Assembly (NCBI GenBank): GCA_002422545.1
Contig: DIWF01000005.1
Location: forward strand, 122,957 to 186,956
Direction of reading: 5' to 3'
DNA: 64,000 bases
From: Firmicutes bacterium UBA6113
Lineage (GTDB): Bacteria > Bacillota > Clostridia > Tissierellales > Sedimentibacteraceae
The position numbers were made by a program, and so were the translations under genes. Of the stretch, positions 1 through 8,712 are shown piece after piece; the stretch's first letter is position 1, and the number at the start of each line of letters is the position of its first letter. A model generated the notes under the pieces. It saw nothing but the letters and a program-made list of their open reading frames with translations, was not told the DNA's origin and did not search any database.

Positions 1-1341
1 ATAGAAATCGTCAAGGGAATAAAGGATTACTATGAGCTTTACCACAATGTAAAAATAACAGACGAGGTTATTGAGCAGGCGGTCCTCATGTCCGAAAGGT
101 ACATTACGGACAGATTCCTTCCTGACAAGGCAATTGACGTAATAGACGAGGCTGGTTCAAGAGCAAACCTTAAAAACAAGGGACTTGTGGAACTTGAAGC
201 TTTGAAATCGGAACTTACAAACATAAGGGATGAAAAAGAAGAAGCTGCTGAAAATGATGATTATGAAAGAGCAGCTGAACTCAAGGTTAGCGAAATAAGA
301 ATCGAAGCAAAAATAAAGGAATTGTCCAATGAATGCGAAAATGTGTTCCTTACAACAGAAGACATAGCATATGTAATTGAAGCATGGACTAAAATTCCTG
401 TTCAAAGAATAAATGAAGTTGAGGCAGAAAAACTCATAAACTTGGAAGACAGACTTCACAAGAGAGTCATAGGGCAGCATCCGGCTGTAACAAGCCTTGC
501 AAGAGCCATAAGAAGAAACCGTTCAGGATTCAAGAAAAAGAAAAAACCTTCATCCTTCATTTTCGTCGGACCTACCGGTGTGGGAAAGACTGAACTGGCA
601 AGAACGTTGGCTTATGAGCTGTTTGAAAACGAAGATGCTATGATAAGGCTTGACATGTCCGAGTACATGGAAAAACACACTGTATCAAAACTGATTGGAG
701 CTCCTCCGGGATATGTGGGATACGACCAGGCAGGATTTTTAACAGAAAAAATCAGAAGAAAGCCTTATTCGGTAATACTTCTTGATGAAATAGAAAAAGC
801 CCACGAAGACGTGTTCAACATCCTTCTTCAGATTCTTGAAGACGGAAGGCTCACTGACAATCAGGGAAGAACCGTAAACTTTGAAAACACTGTTATAATA
901 ATGACTTCCAATGCAGGAACTTCAATTAAGGCAAACAAAATCGGCTTTGAGAACAAGGAATACGAAGCAATGGAAGCTAAAGTCAAAGATGCTCTTAAAC
1001 AGGCATTCAGACCTGAATTTTTAAACAGAATAGATGACATAATAGTGTTCAGCGAACTTTCGAAAGAAGAACTGAGCAAGATTGTGGAACTTATGCTCAA
1101 GGAAGTTGTTCAAGAAGGCAAGGAAAAGAAAATTTCTCTTACCATAACAGACAAAATGAAAGAATTCATCCTTGAAAAAGGATACAACACAAAGTACGGA
1201 GCAAGACCATTAAGGCGCGCCATCCAAAAATATGTCGAAGATGAAGTGTCCGAGGCATATTTAAGAGGAAAATTAAAAGAAGGAAGCTCTGCAACTGTTA
1301 CAGTAAATGATGAAGGCAGGACAGAATTGATAATATCATAG
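1..1341 (+). CDS. clpC: ClpC-type AAA+ ATPase, 3' part (5' end outside window)
   Basis: The reading frame is open from base 1, so only the C-terminal 446 residues are present. They hold the end of the first AAA module, a UVR-like charged coiled segment (about nt 180-310), then a complete second AAA module with Walker A GPTGVGKT (near nt 570), Walker B VILLDEIEKAH (near nt 770) and the arginine-finger region FRPEFLNRID. The UVR segment between modules is typical of ClpC rather than ClpB. As a family, ClpC unfolds substrates and feeds them to ClpP in the cytoplasm. A strong terminator follows. An mcsAB/ctsR operon upstream would be usual but cannot be seen. Confidence 0.93.
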   Translation: MEIVKGIKDYYELYHNVKITDEVIEQAVLMSERYITDRFLPDKAIDVIDEAGSRANLKNKGLVELEALKSELTNIRDEKEEAAENDDYERAAELKVSEIRIEAKIKELSNECENVFLTTEDIAYVIEAWTKIPVQRINEVEAEKLINLEDRLHKRVIGQHPAVTSLARAIRRNRSGFKKKKKPSSFIFVGPTGVGKTELARTLAYELFENEDAMIRLDMSEYMEKHTVSKLIGAPPGYVGYDQAGFLTEKIRRKPYSVILLDEIEKAHEDVFNILLQILEDGRLTDNQGRTVNFENTVIIMTSNAGTSIKANKIGFENKEYEAMEAKVKDALKQAFRPEFLNRIDDIIVFSELSKEELSKIVELMLKEVVQEGKEKKISLTITDKMKEFILEKGYNTKYGARPLRRAIQKYVEDEVSEAYLRGKLKEGSSATVTVNDEGRTELIIS

Positions 1342-1350
1342 CAAATAAAC

Positions 1351-1384
1351 AACAAGAACCTGACGAACAGGTTCTTGTTTTATT
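1351..1384. terminator. Bidirectional terminator between clpC and degV
   Basis: A 12-bp perfect stem (AACAAGAACCTG with its complement) around loop ACGAA is flanked by T-rich sequence on both strands. It can therefore end clpC (+) and the convergent DegV gene (-). Confidence 0.9.
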
Positions 1385-1391
1385 ATAGTAT

Positions 1392-2234
1392 TTATTTGTT
1401 CAAAAAGCTAACTCCCAGAACTCCGGGTCCTGCGTGAGTTCCAATTACAGGTCCAATTTCCTGCTCAATTATTTCTTTGATTTTGTATTTTTCTTCGATT
1501 GTTTCTCTCAGCACTTTAAGCTGGTCATAGCTGCGGGCGTGGAACAGCAGCACTGTTTTGTCAGACAATTCATAGTTGTTCTTTTCAATCCATTCGTCAA
1601 TCCACTTTATTGTTTTGTTCTTGCCTCTTACTTTTTCTATTACAGAAAGCTTTCCATCCTTGATTTCTATTATGGGCTTAATGTTTAAAATCGAACCGAC
1701 AACAGCCTGCCCCTTTGACAGACGGCCACCCTTTTCAAGGTATTTCAGAGTATCAAGACCTGCTATGGCAACGACCTTATCTTTTGTTTCTTCAAGTTCA
1801 GCAACTATCCGGTCAATGGTCTTTTTTTCATTTACCAATCTGATTGCTTCAAGTATCAATGAAAATGTTCCGAGACACACGCTTCTTGAGTCAATTATGC
1901 GTATGTTGTCACTTCCAATCATGTCCTTTGCAATACGGGCAGAATCATATGTTCCGCTAAATTCCGAAGCCAAAAATATGCCCAGAATCTGGTCTCCTTC
2001 AAGAAGGATTTCACTGAATGCTTCAACAAAAGCTCCTGGGGAAACTTGCGATGTGGTAGGGAGCTTTTCTGCCTTTTCGAGCTTTTCAAAGAACTCAGCA
2101 GAGCTCAGCTCAACCTTGTCCAAAAATGATTCATTTTCAAAATTGACAGTGAGCGGAACCATCTTCAAATTGTATTTTTCAATTATTTCATCTGTTACAT
2201 CTGACGTGCTGTCTATTACTATTCTAATTCCCAT
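1392..2234 (-). CDS. DegV family fatty-acid-binding protein
   Basis: 280 residues, the usual DegV length. The N-terminus MGIRIVIDSTSDVT, the TTSQVSPG motif (about residues 60-67) and the SGTYDSA motif (about 93-99) are the conserved lipid-binding positions of the family. Members bind fatty acids, and FakB-type members present the acyl chain to the kinase FakA for phosphorylation. No fakA is seen here, so the exact role (FakB or other DegV) is open. It lies downstream of a marR gene on the same strand, with an 87-bp gap holding a hairpin. Confidence 0.88.
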   Translation of the reverse strand: MGIRIVIDSTSDVTDEIIEKYNLKMVPLTVNFENESFLDKVELSSAEFFEKLEKAEKLPTTSQVSPGAFVEAFSEILLEGDQILGIFLASEFSGTYDSARIAKDMIGSDNIRIIDSRSVCLGTFSLILEAIRLVNEKKTIDRIVAELEETKDKVVAIAGLDTLKYLEKGGRLSKGQAVVGSILNIKPIIEIKDGKLSVIEKVRGKNKTIKWIDEWIEKNNYELSDKTVLLFHARSYDQLKVLRETIEEKYKIKEIIEQEIGPVIGTHAGPGVLGVSFLNK

Positions 2235-2293
2235 ATTAACCTCTCATTATCTTTCATATCAAATTTTTTGACTGTTAAAGTAATATTATGCAA

Positions 2294-2316
2294 TTATTCT
2301 GTAAAACAGAATAATT
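2294..2316. other. Hairpin between marR and degV
   Basis: ATTATTCTGT and ACAGAATAAT form a 10-bp inverted repeat around AAA. The T-run lies only on the + strand side, where no gene needs it. On the minus strand it sits between the marR stop and the degV promoter region, so it may be an operator or a weak attenuator. Confidence 0.4.
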
Positions 2317-2321
2317 TTTAT

Positions 2322-2765
2322 CTAAAATTTGTATTTATGATTAAAGAAAACATCTATGTTTGACAGAACCTTTATCAAAAGCTCTTCCTCTTTGCTGTCC
2401 AGTTGCTGCAAGGCGCTTATTACAAGGTCCTTGTGGAAATCCTCGTGAGCTTTAAAAGCTTCCATTCCCTTATCGGTCAGCTTGATTTTAACAACCCTTC
2501 TGTCCTCTACGGAACGTCGCCTTTCAACATATCCTTTTTTGATAAGGTTGTCTATAGCAGTTGTGAGCGTGCCTGACGTAACCTTCAAATCCTTTGCTGT
2601 ATCAGACATAGTACGTTCTTTATTTACACCGATGTTATCAATTACATGCATTTCAGATATTGATAAGTCAAAGAAGTTTCCAGTCCTCAAACATTTTTCT
2701 TCAATATCCAATATGTTTGCAAAAAGTCTTACAAGTATTTCATTTACAGTTTCATGATTGCTCAT
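2322..2765 (-). CDS. MarR family transcriptional regulator
   Basis: 147 residues with the MarR winged helix. The recognition region reads SDTAKDLKVTSGTLTTAIDNLIKKGYVER, followed by the wing RRSVEDRRVVKIKLTDKG. MarR proteins are cytoplasmic dimers that usually repress their own or neighbouring genes until a ligand binds. The gene has its own consensus promoter with a dyad at the start site, suggesting autorepression. The ligand is unknown. The next gene on the strand, a DegV lipid-binding protein, makes a fatty-acid-related function conceivable, but nothing in the sequence proves it. Confidence 0.9.
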   Translation of the reverse strand: MSNHETVNEILVRLFANILDIEEKCLRTGNFFDLSISEMHVIDNIGVNKERTMSDTAKDLKVTSGTLTTAIDNLIKKGYVERRRSVEDRRVVKIKLTDKGMEAFKAHEDFHKDLVISALQQLDSKEEELLIKVLSNIDVFFNHKYKF

Positions 2766-2784
2766 TAGACCACCTCAATTTATT

Positions 2785-2824
2785 TTGATAATCAAATTAT
2801 ATTTATAATATCAAGATTTGTCAA
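2785..2824 (-). promoter_or_regulatory. Consensus promoter and dyad operator of marR
   Basis: On the minus strand TTGACA (2824-2819) and TATAAT (2801-2796) are separated by exactly 17 bases. The dyad TTGATAATCAA (2795-2785) lies directly at the expected start point, where a bound MarR dimer would block transcription. Confidence 0.75.
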
Positions 2825-2827
2825 GCT

Positions 2828-3418
2828 TTAATTGCGAAGGAGGTACCTCCATAAGAAATCTCTGGCTTCCTCGGCATAATCAATATTTATGCGCTTGCTT
2901 TTTTCTACGGTAAAATTTCTAAAGCCGTCATCTTCCACGTAAATTTCATTTCCCGTAAGATCAACGCCATTTTCTTGTTTTGTAATTTTAAGAGCGTTGC
3001 AAAGTTTTCCGGGACCGTTGGACAGATTTTTAAGCTGAGATTTTGTCAGGCTGTCTCTAGCCTTACCGTATCTGTTCATGCACATTTCGCCTGCATTTTC
3101 TACAGGTTCAACAGCTCTTATCAGCACTGCGCTGCATATTCCTTCCCCTTCAGTAACAAAATTAAGACAGTAATACATTCCGTAAATGAAATAAACATAG
3201 GTATATCCCGGAGGCCCGAACATTATCTTTGTTCTGGGCGTTATTTTCCCACCGTACCCATGGCTTGCCTTGTCAATTTCAGCAATGTATGCTTCAGTTT
3301 CTGTTATGCGTGATTTGATTAAAACATCGTCATACTTTCGCACCAGAAGTTTGCCAAGCAGATCTTCCCCCACCAGCCTGGCATCCCTGTCGTAAAAATC
3401 TCTTTCTAATTTATACAT
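2828..3418 (-). CDS. 3-methyladenine DNA glycosylase, AAG/MPG type
   Basis: 196 residues. The sequence has the AAG fold signatures: RDARLVGEDLLGK near the N-terminus, ITETEAY with the catalytic-region Glu, and TKIMFGPPGYTYVYFIYGMYYCLN. It excises alkylated purines such as 3-methyladenine from DNA. The family usually has YGxHxCxN; here it reads YGMYYCLN, with Tyr at the His position. The start at 3418 is preferred because GCAGGAG precedes it; a longer frame would overlap the upstream tatD gene. It lies 10 bp downstream of tatD, so the two are probably co-transcribed as DNA-maintenance genes. Confidence 0.9.
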   Translation of the reverse strand: MYKLERDFYDRDARLVGEDLLGKLLVRKYDDVLIKSRITETEAYIAEIDKASHGYGGKITPRTKIMFGPPGYTYVYFIYGMYYCLNFVTEGEGICSAVLIRAVEPVENAGEMCMNRYGKARDSLTKSQLKNLSNGPGKLCNALKITKQENGVDLTGNEIYVEDDGFRNFTVEKSKRINIDYAEEARDFLWRYLLRN

Positions 3419-3428
3419 AATCTCCTGC

Positions 3429-4202
3429 TTAAAGACAAAATAATTGTTTGAAATTCCTGCTTGTTTTTTCAGCAACTTCTTCAGCTGTAACATTTCTAAT
3501 GGCAGCAATTTCTTCTGCCACATACTTCACATACTTAGGCTCATTTCTCTTTCCTCTGAAGGGCTCCGGTGTCAAATAAGGGGAATCCGTTTCGATTAAA
3601 AGCCTGTCAAAAGGAACATCATGAGCAACAAGCTTCGGCGTCTTTGATTTTTTAAAGGTTACAGGTCCTCCAAGAGAAATATAAAAGCCCAGCTTTATGA
3701 ATTCCCTAGCCATTTCAACGCTGCTTGAATAACAGTGAAGAATTCCCCTCGTTCCGCTGTAATGTTCTTCCTTCATTATTTTAAACACATCCTCATGGGC
3801 ATCTCTGTCATGAACAATGTATGGGAGATCAAGCTCCTTTGCAAGCCTTATCTGTTCCCTGAACCATTTGCGCTGAATTTCTCTGTCAGAATTGTCATAA
3901 TAATAATCAAGGCCTATTTCTCCTATTGCTATTACTTTTTTATTATTTGCCATTTCCCTGAATAAATTCATTGTGTTGTCGTCCATAAATTTTGAATCAT
4001 GGGGATGACAGCCCACGGCTGCATAAATAAAAGGATATTTTTCGGCAAGCTTTACAGCATTTTGCGATGTTTCTAAATCAGCACCGGGGTTTAAGACAGT
4101 ATCCACATCATTGTCATACAATGATTTAATTAGTTCTTCCCTGTCACCGTTAAAACTCTGATCATCAAGATGGGCATGGCTGTCTGTTAATTTATTTTTC
4201 AC
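3429..4202 (-). CDS. tatD: TatD family metal-dependent DNase
   Basis: 257 residues, full length. Metal-binding motifs of the TatD amidohydrolase fold are visible: DSHAHLDD at the start, GEIGLDYYYD, YIVHDRDAHEDV, LHCYSSS and the terminal ETDSPYLTP. The family comprises cytoplasmic 3'-5' exonucleases acting on DNA. The start overlaps the end of the DUF5673-like membrane protein by 11 bp, and aag follows after 10 bp, giving a three-gene unit. Confidence 0.92.
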   Translation of the reverse strand: MKNKLTDSHAHLDDQSFNGDREELIKSLYDNDVDTVLNPGADLETSQNAVKLAEKYPFIYAAVGCHPHDSKFMDDNTMNLFREMANNKKVIAIGEIGLDYYYDNSDREIQRKWFREQIRLAKELDLPYIVHDRDAHEDVFKIMKEEHYSGTRGILHCYSSSVEMAREFIKLGFYISLGGPVTFKKSKTPKLVAHDVPFDRLLIETDSPYLTPEPFRGKRNEPKYVKYVAEEIAAIRNVTAEEVAEKTSRNFKQLFCL

Positions 4203-4758
4203 TTTTATTATCCTTCTTACCCTTATTTGATTTCTTCTTCGAGCTTTTGTATTCTTTCACCAGTTCCTTGAACTCTTCAAGCTGCAGGTCATCCTTCAAG
4301 AATGTAACATCAACAGATGAATCCCTTGTTCCCGCTGTGTAAAGAATTTTCGCCTTTACCTTGTTTTTTGCATCAGGCTTCAAATAATTTACTCCCTTGA
4401 TATCTTCCCATCTGATAAGATAATTCTTTTTGTGAATTCCCAAGGTTGAAATCTTTGTCTTCTTCAACATCGGTACATACAAAAATATCATCAGTACAGG
4501 CAATATTACCATTCCCAACACAGAATCCTCAGTGTATGTCCTGGTGTTAATCATTCCAATTATTGCAAATCCTGAAAATATAATTAGAACAATCATTACG
4601 ATGCTACTTATCAAGTGCGTTGATTTGTCATCTATGTTTAAATTCATAAGCACCTGCATATTTTCTTTTTTGTACTTCATGTTGCTTCTTACATTGGTAG
4701 TAATAAAAAATGTAATGAGCAAAATCATTAATAGATACGTTATTGAGGCAAAATTCAT
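4192..4758 (-). CDS. DUF5673-like membrane protein
   Basis: 188 residues. Three hydrophobic segments (about residues 5-22, 48-68 and 80-98) precede a cytoplasmic domain containing LIRWEDIKGVNYLKPDAKNKVKAKILY, which resembles DUF5673 (PH-like). The C-terminus is a lysine-rich tail. Function is unknown. It is the first gene of a unit with tatD and aag, overlapping tatD by 11 bp. The family assignment rests on recall of the motif. Confidence 0.7.
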   Translation of the reverse strand: MNFASITYLLMILLITFFITTNVRSNMKYKKENMQVLMNLNIDDKSTHLISSIVMIVLIIFSGFAIIGMINTRTYTEDSVLGMVILPVLMIFLYVPMLKKTKISTLGIHKKNYLIRWEDIKGVNYLKPDAKNKVKAKILYTAGTRDSSVDVTFLKDDLQLEEFKELVKEYKSSKKKSNKGKKDNKSEK

Positions 4759-4850
4759 ATTTTTTCCCTTCTGTTCTTAATATTTATTTATATACAAGTG
4801 TAGCATAATGCTCATTATTTTTCAAGATATACAATTATTATCATTTAATG

Positions 4851-4875
4851 AAAAAACCCCATTATTACAATGGGG
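4851..4875 (-). terminator. Terminator after the dipeptidase gene
   Basis: CCCCATT and AATGGGG form a 7-bp stem followed on the minus strand by six T. It lies just past the dipeptidase stop. Confidence 0.85.
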
Positions 4876-4881
4876 TCAAGT

Positions 4882-5856
4882 TTATCTTATTACTGTTTTT
4901 ATTATGTTGTGGAAATTTTTGTAAGCAACCTTCTCAATATCTTCGGCTGTAAAACCTGCCTTTTCCATTTCGATAAGCAGTTTGTTTGTCTTTGATGCAT
5001 CTTCCAGCCCTTTTGTATAGGAAGTTTCCTGTTGGCTGAAGCTGCTCATGGAACTGTCATCAAGAAAATCGCAGTAGTCCATGCCGATTCCAACGTGGTC
5101 TATTCCCATTACATTTGCCATATGTTCAATATGTTGAACAAGCATTTTAACATCCTGTTTTTCAATGTCGTGATGTACAAACTCATTGAAAGAATTAATA
5201 CCCACTACTCCTCCCAATTCTGCAATTTTTTTAAGCTGCTCATCAGAAAGATTTCTCGGAACATCACATAAGTGTTTGCAGTTTGAATGAGATGCTATTA
5301 TAGGACTATCAGTTTCATATGCCACATCCCAGAAAGACCTCTCATTTAAATGGGAAACATCAAGCAACATTCTTTTATTGTTTATTTTATGAACTACCTT
5401 TTTTCCCAGCTCAGTAATTCCTCTTTGTGAATTACCTCTGACCCCTGTCGCCAAGGCATTTTCTTCATTCCATGTAAGACTTGCATGCCTTGCACCAAAA
5501 TCATAGAAATAATCTATTAAGTCCAGATTTTCGCCGATACTGCTCAATCCCTCAAGGCCTATGAAAACATAAAATTTTCCTTCCCTTTTGGCTTTTTCAA
5601 TGTCGTCAAATGATCTGGCAATCAATATAGAATCTTTAAAATATTCGGATTCTTTTTTGATTGAGTCCATAATTTCCATTGCTCTTTTGTATGGCTGATC
5701 TGTATAAGGAGGATCAATCCATATAACAAATATGCTGCCTGTTATGTTGCCCTTCTTTAATTTGTCTAGATGGTATTTTCTTAATATATCTTTCTCGCCA
5801 TTTAAAGTCTTTATCGTAACATCTGTCCATATATCTGAATGGCCGTCAAAAATCAT
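4882..5856 (-). CDS. Membrane dipeptidase (M19, renal dipeptidase family)
   Basis: 324 residues. The zinc-site motifs of the family are present: FDGHSDIWTD (His and Asp) at the N-terminus, FIGLEGLSS with the bridging Glu, LDVSHLN and IIASHSNCKHLCD. Bacterial members hydrolyse dipeptides, often with relaxed stereospecificity, and usually act in the cytoplasm; no signal peptide is visible. It starts 10 bp after a DUF819 membrane protein. The pair looks like an uptake-and-hydrolysis unit for a dipeptide or similar compound, but the substrate is not shown. Confidence 0.9.
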   Translation of the reverse strand: MIFDGHSDIWTDVTIKTLNGEKDILRKYHLDKLKKGNITGSIFVIWIDPPYTDQPYKRAMEIMDSIKKESEYFKDSILIARSFDDIEKAKREGKFYVFIGLEGLSSIGENLDLIDYFYDFGARHASLTWNEENALATGVRGNSQRGITELGKKVVHKINNKRMLLDVSHLNERSFWDVAYETDSPIIASHSNCKHLCDVPRNLSDEQLKKIAELGGVVGINSFNEFVHHDIEKQDVKMLVQHIEHMANVMGIDHVGIGMDYCDFLDDSSMSSFSQQETSYTKGLEDASKTNKLLIEMEKAGFTAEDIEKVAYKNFHNIIKTVIR

Positions 5857-5866
5857 GTTTTTCTCC

Positions 5867-7072
5867 TTAAAGCAATAAATTTCCTACTATTATACCCAGG
5901 TAAGTACCTACTCCGTAGCCGAAAACTCCGACTAGCATTGCAGGAGCTACCAAGTCTGTCCATCCTTTGGATATTGCCATTGCTGTAGCGGTTGTAGGTC
6001 CGCCTATATTTGCGTTTGACGCAATGATTATTTCTTCAACACTGTAATTCAGGAGTTTTCCAAATCCAAATATTACAGCCATGTTTACTATTACAACTAT
6101 TCCGCAGAACAACAACAGAAGCGGAGAATTTTGAATAATTAGCGGAATTGATGCAGGAACACCTATTACAACAAAGAACAAATAAATAAGGAAAGTTCCA
6201 ATTTCCTGTGCTCCTCTTATATTTCCGAAGAAATCAGGGAAAAATGTAGCAAGAAGCATTGTAACTGTTGTAATTATAAGGTACTGGTTGCTTAAAAGAA
6301 CATTGAGCATGCTCATTGCAAAATTTCCTGTAGGAATAATGCTGCCTAAAAAGCCGGAAAGTGCTTTAGAAACAGCAACTACTATAAATCCTGTGGCAAC
6401 TGCAAAAGCAATGTCTTTCAAAGAGATTTCCTTTCCCTTCCAATAAGCTGCTGCACTTGTACCATCTTCTGTTTTTCCAAGGCTTTCAACCTTGTCCACA
6501 TATGGATGTTTGAAATGTTTTCTGAAAAAATTTATTGTTGGAATAGTTATCAAGGCAAGGAAGTACAATGCCATCAAGAGGTTGTCCGCTACAACTGTAG
6601 CTGATACAAGTTCTCCGGGAACACTGAATGCACTTGATACCGCAACAAAGTTAACTCCACCGCCAATGTATGAGCCGGTCATCATTCCTGCGATTTCAGC
6701 CAGGTGAGGTATATGTTTTCCCAAAAGCAAAAATCCGATTATTGCTCCGGCAACGGTTCCCACTGATCCAATCAGGAATATTAAAAGCATTCTTCCGCTT
6801 TCTTTCCATATTTTCTTGATGTTGCACTGTAACAGCAATAGAGGTATTGCCAATGGAACAACATAACCCCATACCGTGTCATAAACCGGTGACTCAACAG
6901 GTATTACTTTTAAATTTGATAATGCCATTGCTCCAATTAATGCGATTATTGCGCCTGATATCTTTGCAGCCCAGTCATATTTTTGCTCCAGGTAAATGCT
7001 TAGGGCTGCCCAACCTGTAAGAAACGCCCACAAAACCCATGTGTTGTCAGCGCTGATAAAAGAATTTGACAT
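5867..7072 (-). CDS. DUF819 family integral membrane protein (putative transporter)
   Basis: 401 residues, about ten hydrophobic segments, with Gly-rich motifs GMMTGSYIGGGVNFVAVSSAF and ASNANIGGPTTATAMAISKGW typical of DUF819 (YjcL-like) proteins. The start at 7072 follows AGGAGGAAGTTT; the frame extends 12 codons further upstream without a ribosome site. These proteins are widespread and often next to peptidases; they are thought to transport small solutes, but the substrate is unknown. Here it is directly followed by an M19 dipeptidase, and the promoter upstream carries a perfect palindrome. Confidence 0.85.
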   Translation of the reverse strand: MSNSFISADNTWVLWAFLTGWAALSIYLEQKYDWAAKISGAIIALIGAMALSNLKVIPVESPVYDTVWGYVVPLAIPLLLLQCNIKKIWKESGRMLLIFLIGSVGTVAGAIIGFLLLGKHIPHLAEIAGMMTGSYIGGGVNFVAVSSAFSVPGELVSATVVADNLLMALYFLALITIPTINFFRKHFKHPYVDKVESLGKTEDGTSAAAYWKGKEISLKDIAFAVATGFIVVAVSKALSGFLGSIIPTGNFAMSMLNVLLSNQYLIITTVTMLLATFFPDFFGNIRGAQEIGTFLIYLFFVVIGVPASIPLIIQNSPLLLLFCGIVVIVNMAVIFGFGKLLNYSVEEIIIASNANIGGPTTATAMAISKGWTDLVAPAMLVGVFGYGVGTYLGIIVGNLLL

Positions 7073-7130
7073 AAACTTCCTCCTGATTAGTAATTTTTCA
7101 AGATACATTCAACAAAGACTACTTAACTTT

Positions 7131-7188
7131 GTTCAATATATTGAACTTGAATTTACAGAATTATATTACAAAAAAAAATAAATGTCAA
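7131..7188 (-). promoter_or_regulatory. Consensus promoter and palindromic operator of the DUF819-dipeptidase operon
   Basis: On the minus strand TTGACA (7188-7183) and TATAAT (7165-7160) are separated by 17 bases containing a long T-tract. A perfect 16-bp palindrome, GTTCAATATATTGAAC (7131-7146), begins a few bases past the expected start site. The XRE-cupin regulator encoded just upstream is the obvious candidate to bind it (inference). Confidence 0.75.
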
Positions 7189-7245
7189 TGTTTTTTGACA
7201 TTTATTTTATCGTTATTATCTTACTTGTTATTACTATAAAATTTA

Positions 7246-7785
7246 TTAAAAACTAGGAGGAACCATTGCCCATACTGAAACGGACTCTTCCTCTCCCATG
7301 TTAAGATATTTGTGAGGTATTGTGCTGTCAAGGTATATGCTGTCTCCCTCATTCAAATCGTAAACTTTTTCTCCGGATAAAACTCTCAATGTTCCTTTGA
7401 CCACAACTCCGCACTCTTCGCCGTCATGGCTTATAAGTTCATCACTGTTGCATTCATTTGGCTCTATTTCTATCCAAAGCATTTCAATTTGCTTTTTAAG
7501 ATCAGGGCTCAAAAGTTCATATATTCTGTCTGCCCTTCCCATCATAAGTTTTTTTCTTTCTTCTTTTCGCACAACCTGATTAAAATCATCATATTCGTCA
7601 AAAAAATAATTCATCGTAACATTCAAAGCTTTCGATACTTTCCACAACGATGCCACTGACGGCCCAGTAATGTCTCTTTCAATCTGACTGATCAAGCCCT
7701 TGCTTAAACCTGTCATTCCCGATAACTGCTCTATGCTAATCTTTTGTTTTAATCTCAGGGATCTGATTTTTTCTCCAAGTTCCAT
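7246..7785 (-). CDS. XRE family regulator with C-terminal cupin domain
   Basis: 179 residues. An N-terminal helix-turn-helix (about 5-60, with SIEQLSGMTGLSKGLISQIERD) is joined to a cupin domain (about 105-175, with HDGEECGVVVKGTLRV and PHKYLNMGEE). Such regulators (PuuR/SinR-cupin type) often control catabolism or transport of amines, amino acids or peptides, sensing a ligand in the cupin. It lies directly upstream of the DUF819-dipeptidase operon on the same strand and probably controls it. Confidence 0.88.
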   Translation of the reverse strand: MELGEKIRSLRLKQKISIEQLSGMTGLSKGLISQIERDITGPSVASLWKVSKALNVTMNYFFDEYDDFNQVVRKEERKKLMMGRADRIYELLSPDLKKQIEMLWIEIEPNECNSDELISHDGEECGVVVKGTLRVLSGEKVYDLNEGDSIYLDSTIPHKYLNMGEEESVSVWAMVPPSF

Positions 7786-7852
7786 GTTATTTTCTCCTTA
7801 AGGAATTTTTCCCCCGCAGTATAGTGTAAATTATGCATTTTTTTGTAATATG

Positions 7853-7883
7853 TTGTTGCTATATTATACAATATTGGCAACAA
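7853..7883. promoter_or_regulatory. Dyad TTGTTGC...GCAACAA upstream of the XRE-cupin gene
   Basis: Seven-base arms are separated by 17 A/T-rich bases that include a TATAAT on the minus strand. The dyad sits in the gap before the regulator gene and overlaps a likely promoter. It could be a binding site, but no second copy was found. Confidence 0.4.
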
Positions 7884-7887
7884 TTCA

Positions 7888-8712
7888 TCAATACTTTATT
7901 ACCTTTTTCTCTAACCATGCTGCAAAAAAATACATTACAGCAGCAATAAGTCCTAAAATAAAAACACCCATCATAACCAGGTCAAGCTTGAAAGTCTGGC
8001 TTCCGTAAAGTATAAGATATCCTATTCCTGCTTTTGATACAAGAAATTCTCCAACTATGACACCAATCCAGGACAAACCTATATTAACCTTTATAACACT
8101 CATTATGTTTGGAATGTTTGATGGAATTATAACTTTCTTCAATATTTGAAACTTACTTGCACCCAAGGTTTTCAAAAGCACTATTTTATCTTTCTCCACG
8201 CTTATAAATCCTGTGTACAATGTCATTATTGTCACGATTACAGATATTGAAGCAGCTGTGACAACTATCCCCGAAAAACCCATGCCTGCCCACAATATTA
8301 TTATGGGAGCAAGGGCTGTTTTTGGTAGACTGTTCAAGATGACCATGTACGGGTCAGTTACCCTGGCCAATTTCTCAAACCACCACAGAAGAATTGAAAC
8401 AAAAAAACCTAAAATTGTGCCTGTCAAAAATCCCGCAATTGTTTCCGTTGTGGAAACATACAAATGATTAAACAAACTTCCGTCTTTCACAAACTTTACA
8501 ATAAGTTCAAAAATTGCTCCAGGACTGCTGGTTAGAAATGTATCTATAAACCTGTAGCGGGCTGCAATTTCCCATAGAACTATAAACACAGCAAATATCA
8601 TCACTTGAGCTGCCCTGATAAAGTCTTTTTCTTTTTTTATGTTTTTTAAATATTGCTCATGTTCCTTTGATATTGCTGTATTATTCTGGGGCCCCTCATT
8701 TTTCTTCCACAT
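7888..8712 (-). CDS. ABC transporter permease (SsuC/TauC type)
   Basis: 274 residues with six predicted membrane segments and the binding-protein-dependent permease motif around KTLGASKFQILKKVIIPSNIPNIM. It belongs to the nitrate/sulfonate/taurine/thiamine-precursor importer class. It overlaps the upstream ATPase gene by 17 bp, so the two are translationally coupled. No binding protein is encoded next to it, unlike the complete homologous system at 23.8-26.2 kb. The substrate cannot be read from the sequence. Confidence 0.9.
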   Translation of the reverse strand: MWKKNEGPQNNTAISKEHEQYLKNIKKEKDFIRAAQVMIFAVFIVLWEIAARYRFIDTFLTSSPGAIFELIVKFVKDGSLFNHLYVSTTETIAGFLTGTILGFFVSILLWWFEKLARVTDPYMVILNSLPKTALAPIIILWAGMGFSGIVVTAASISVIVTIMTLYTGFISVEKDKIVLLKTLGASKFQILKKVIIPSNIPNIMSVIKVNIGLSWIGVIVGEFLVSKAGIGYLILYGSQTFKLDLVMMGVFILGLIAAVMYFFAAWLEKKVIKY

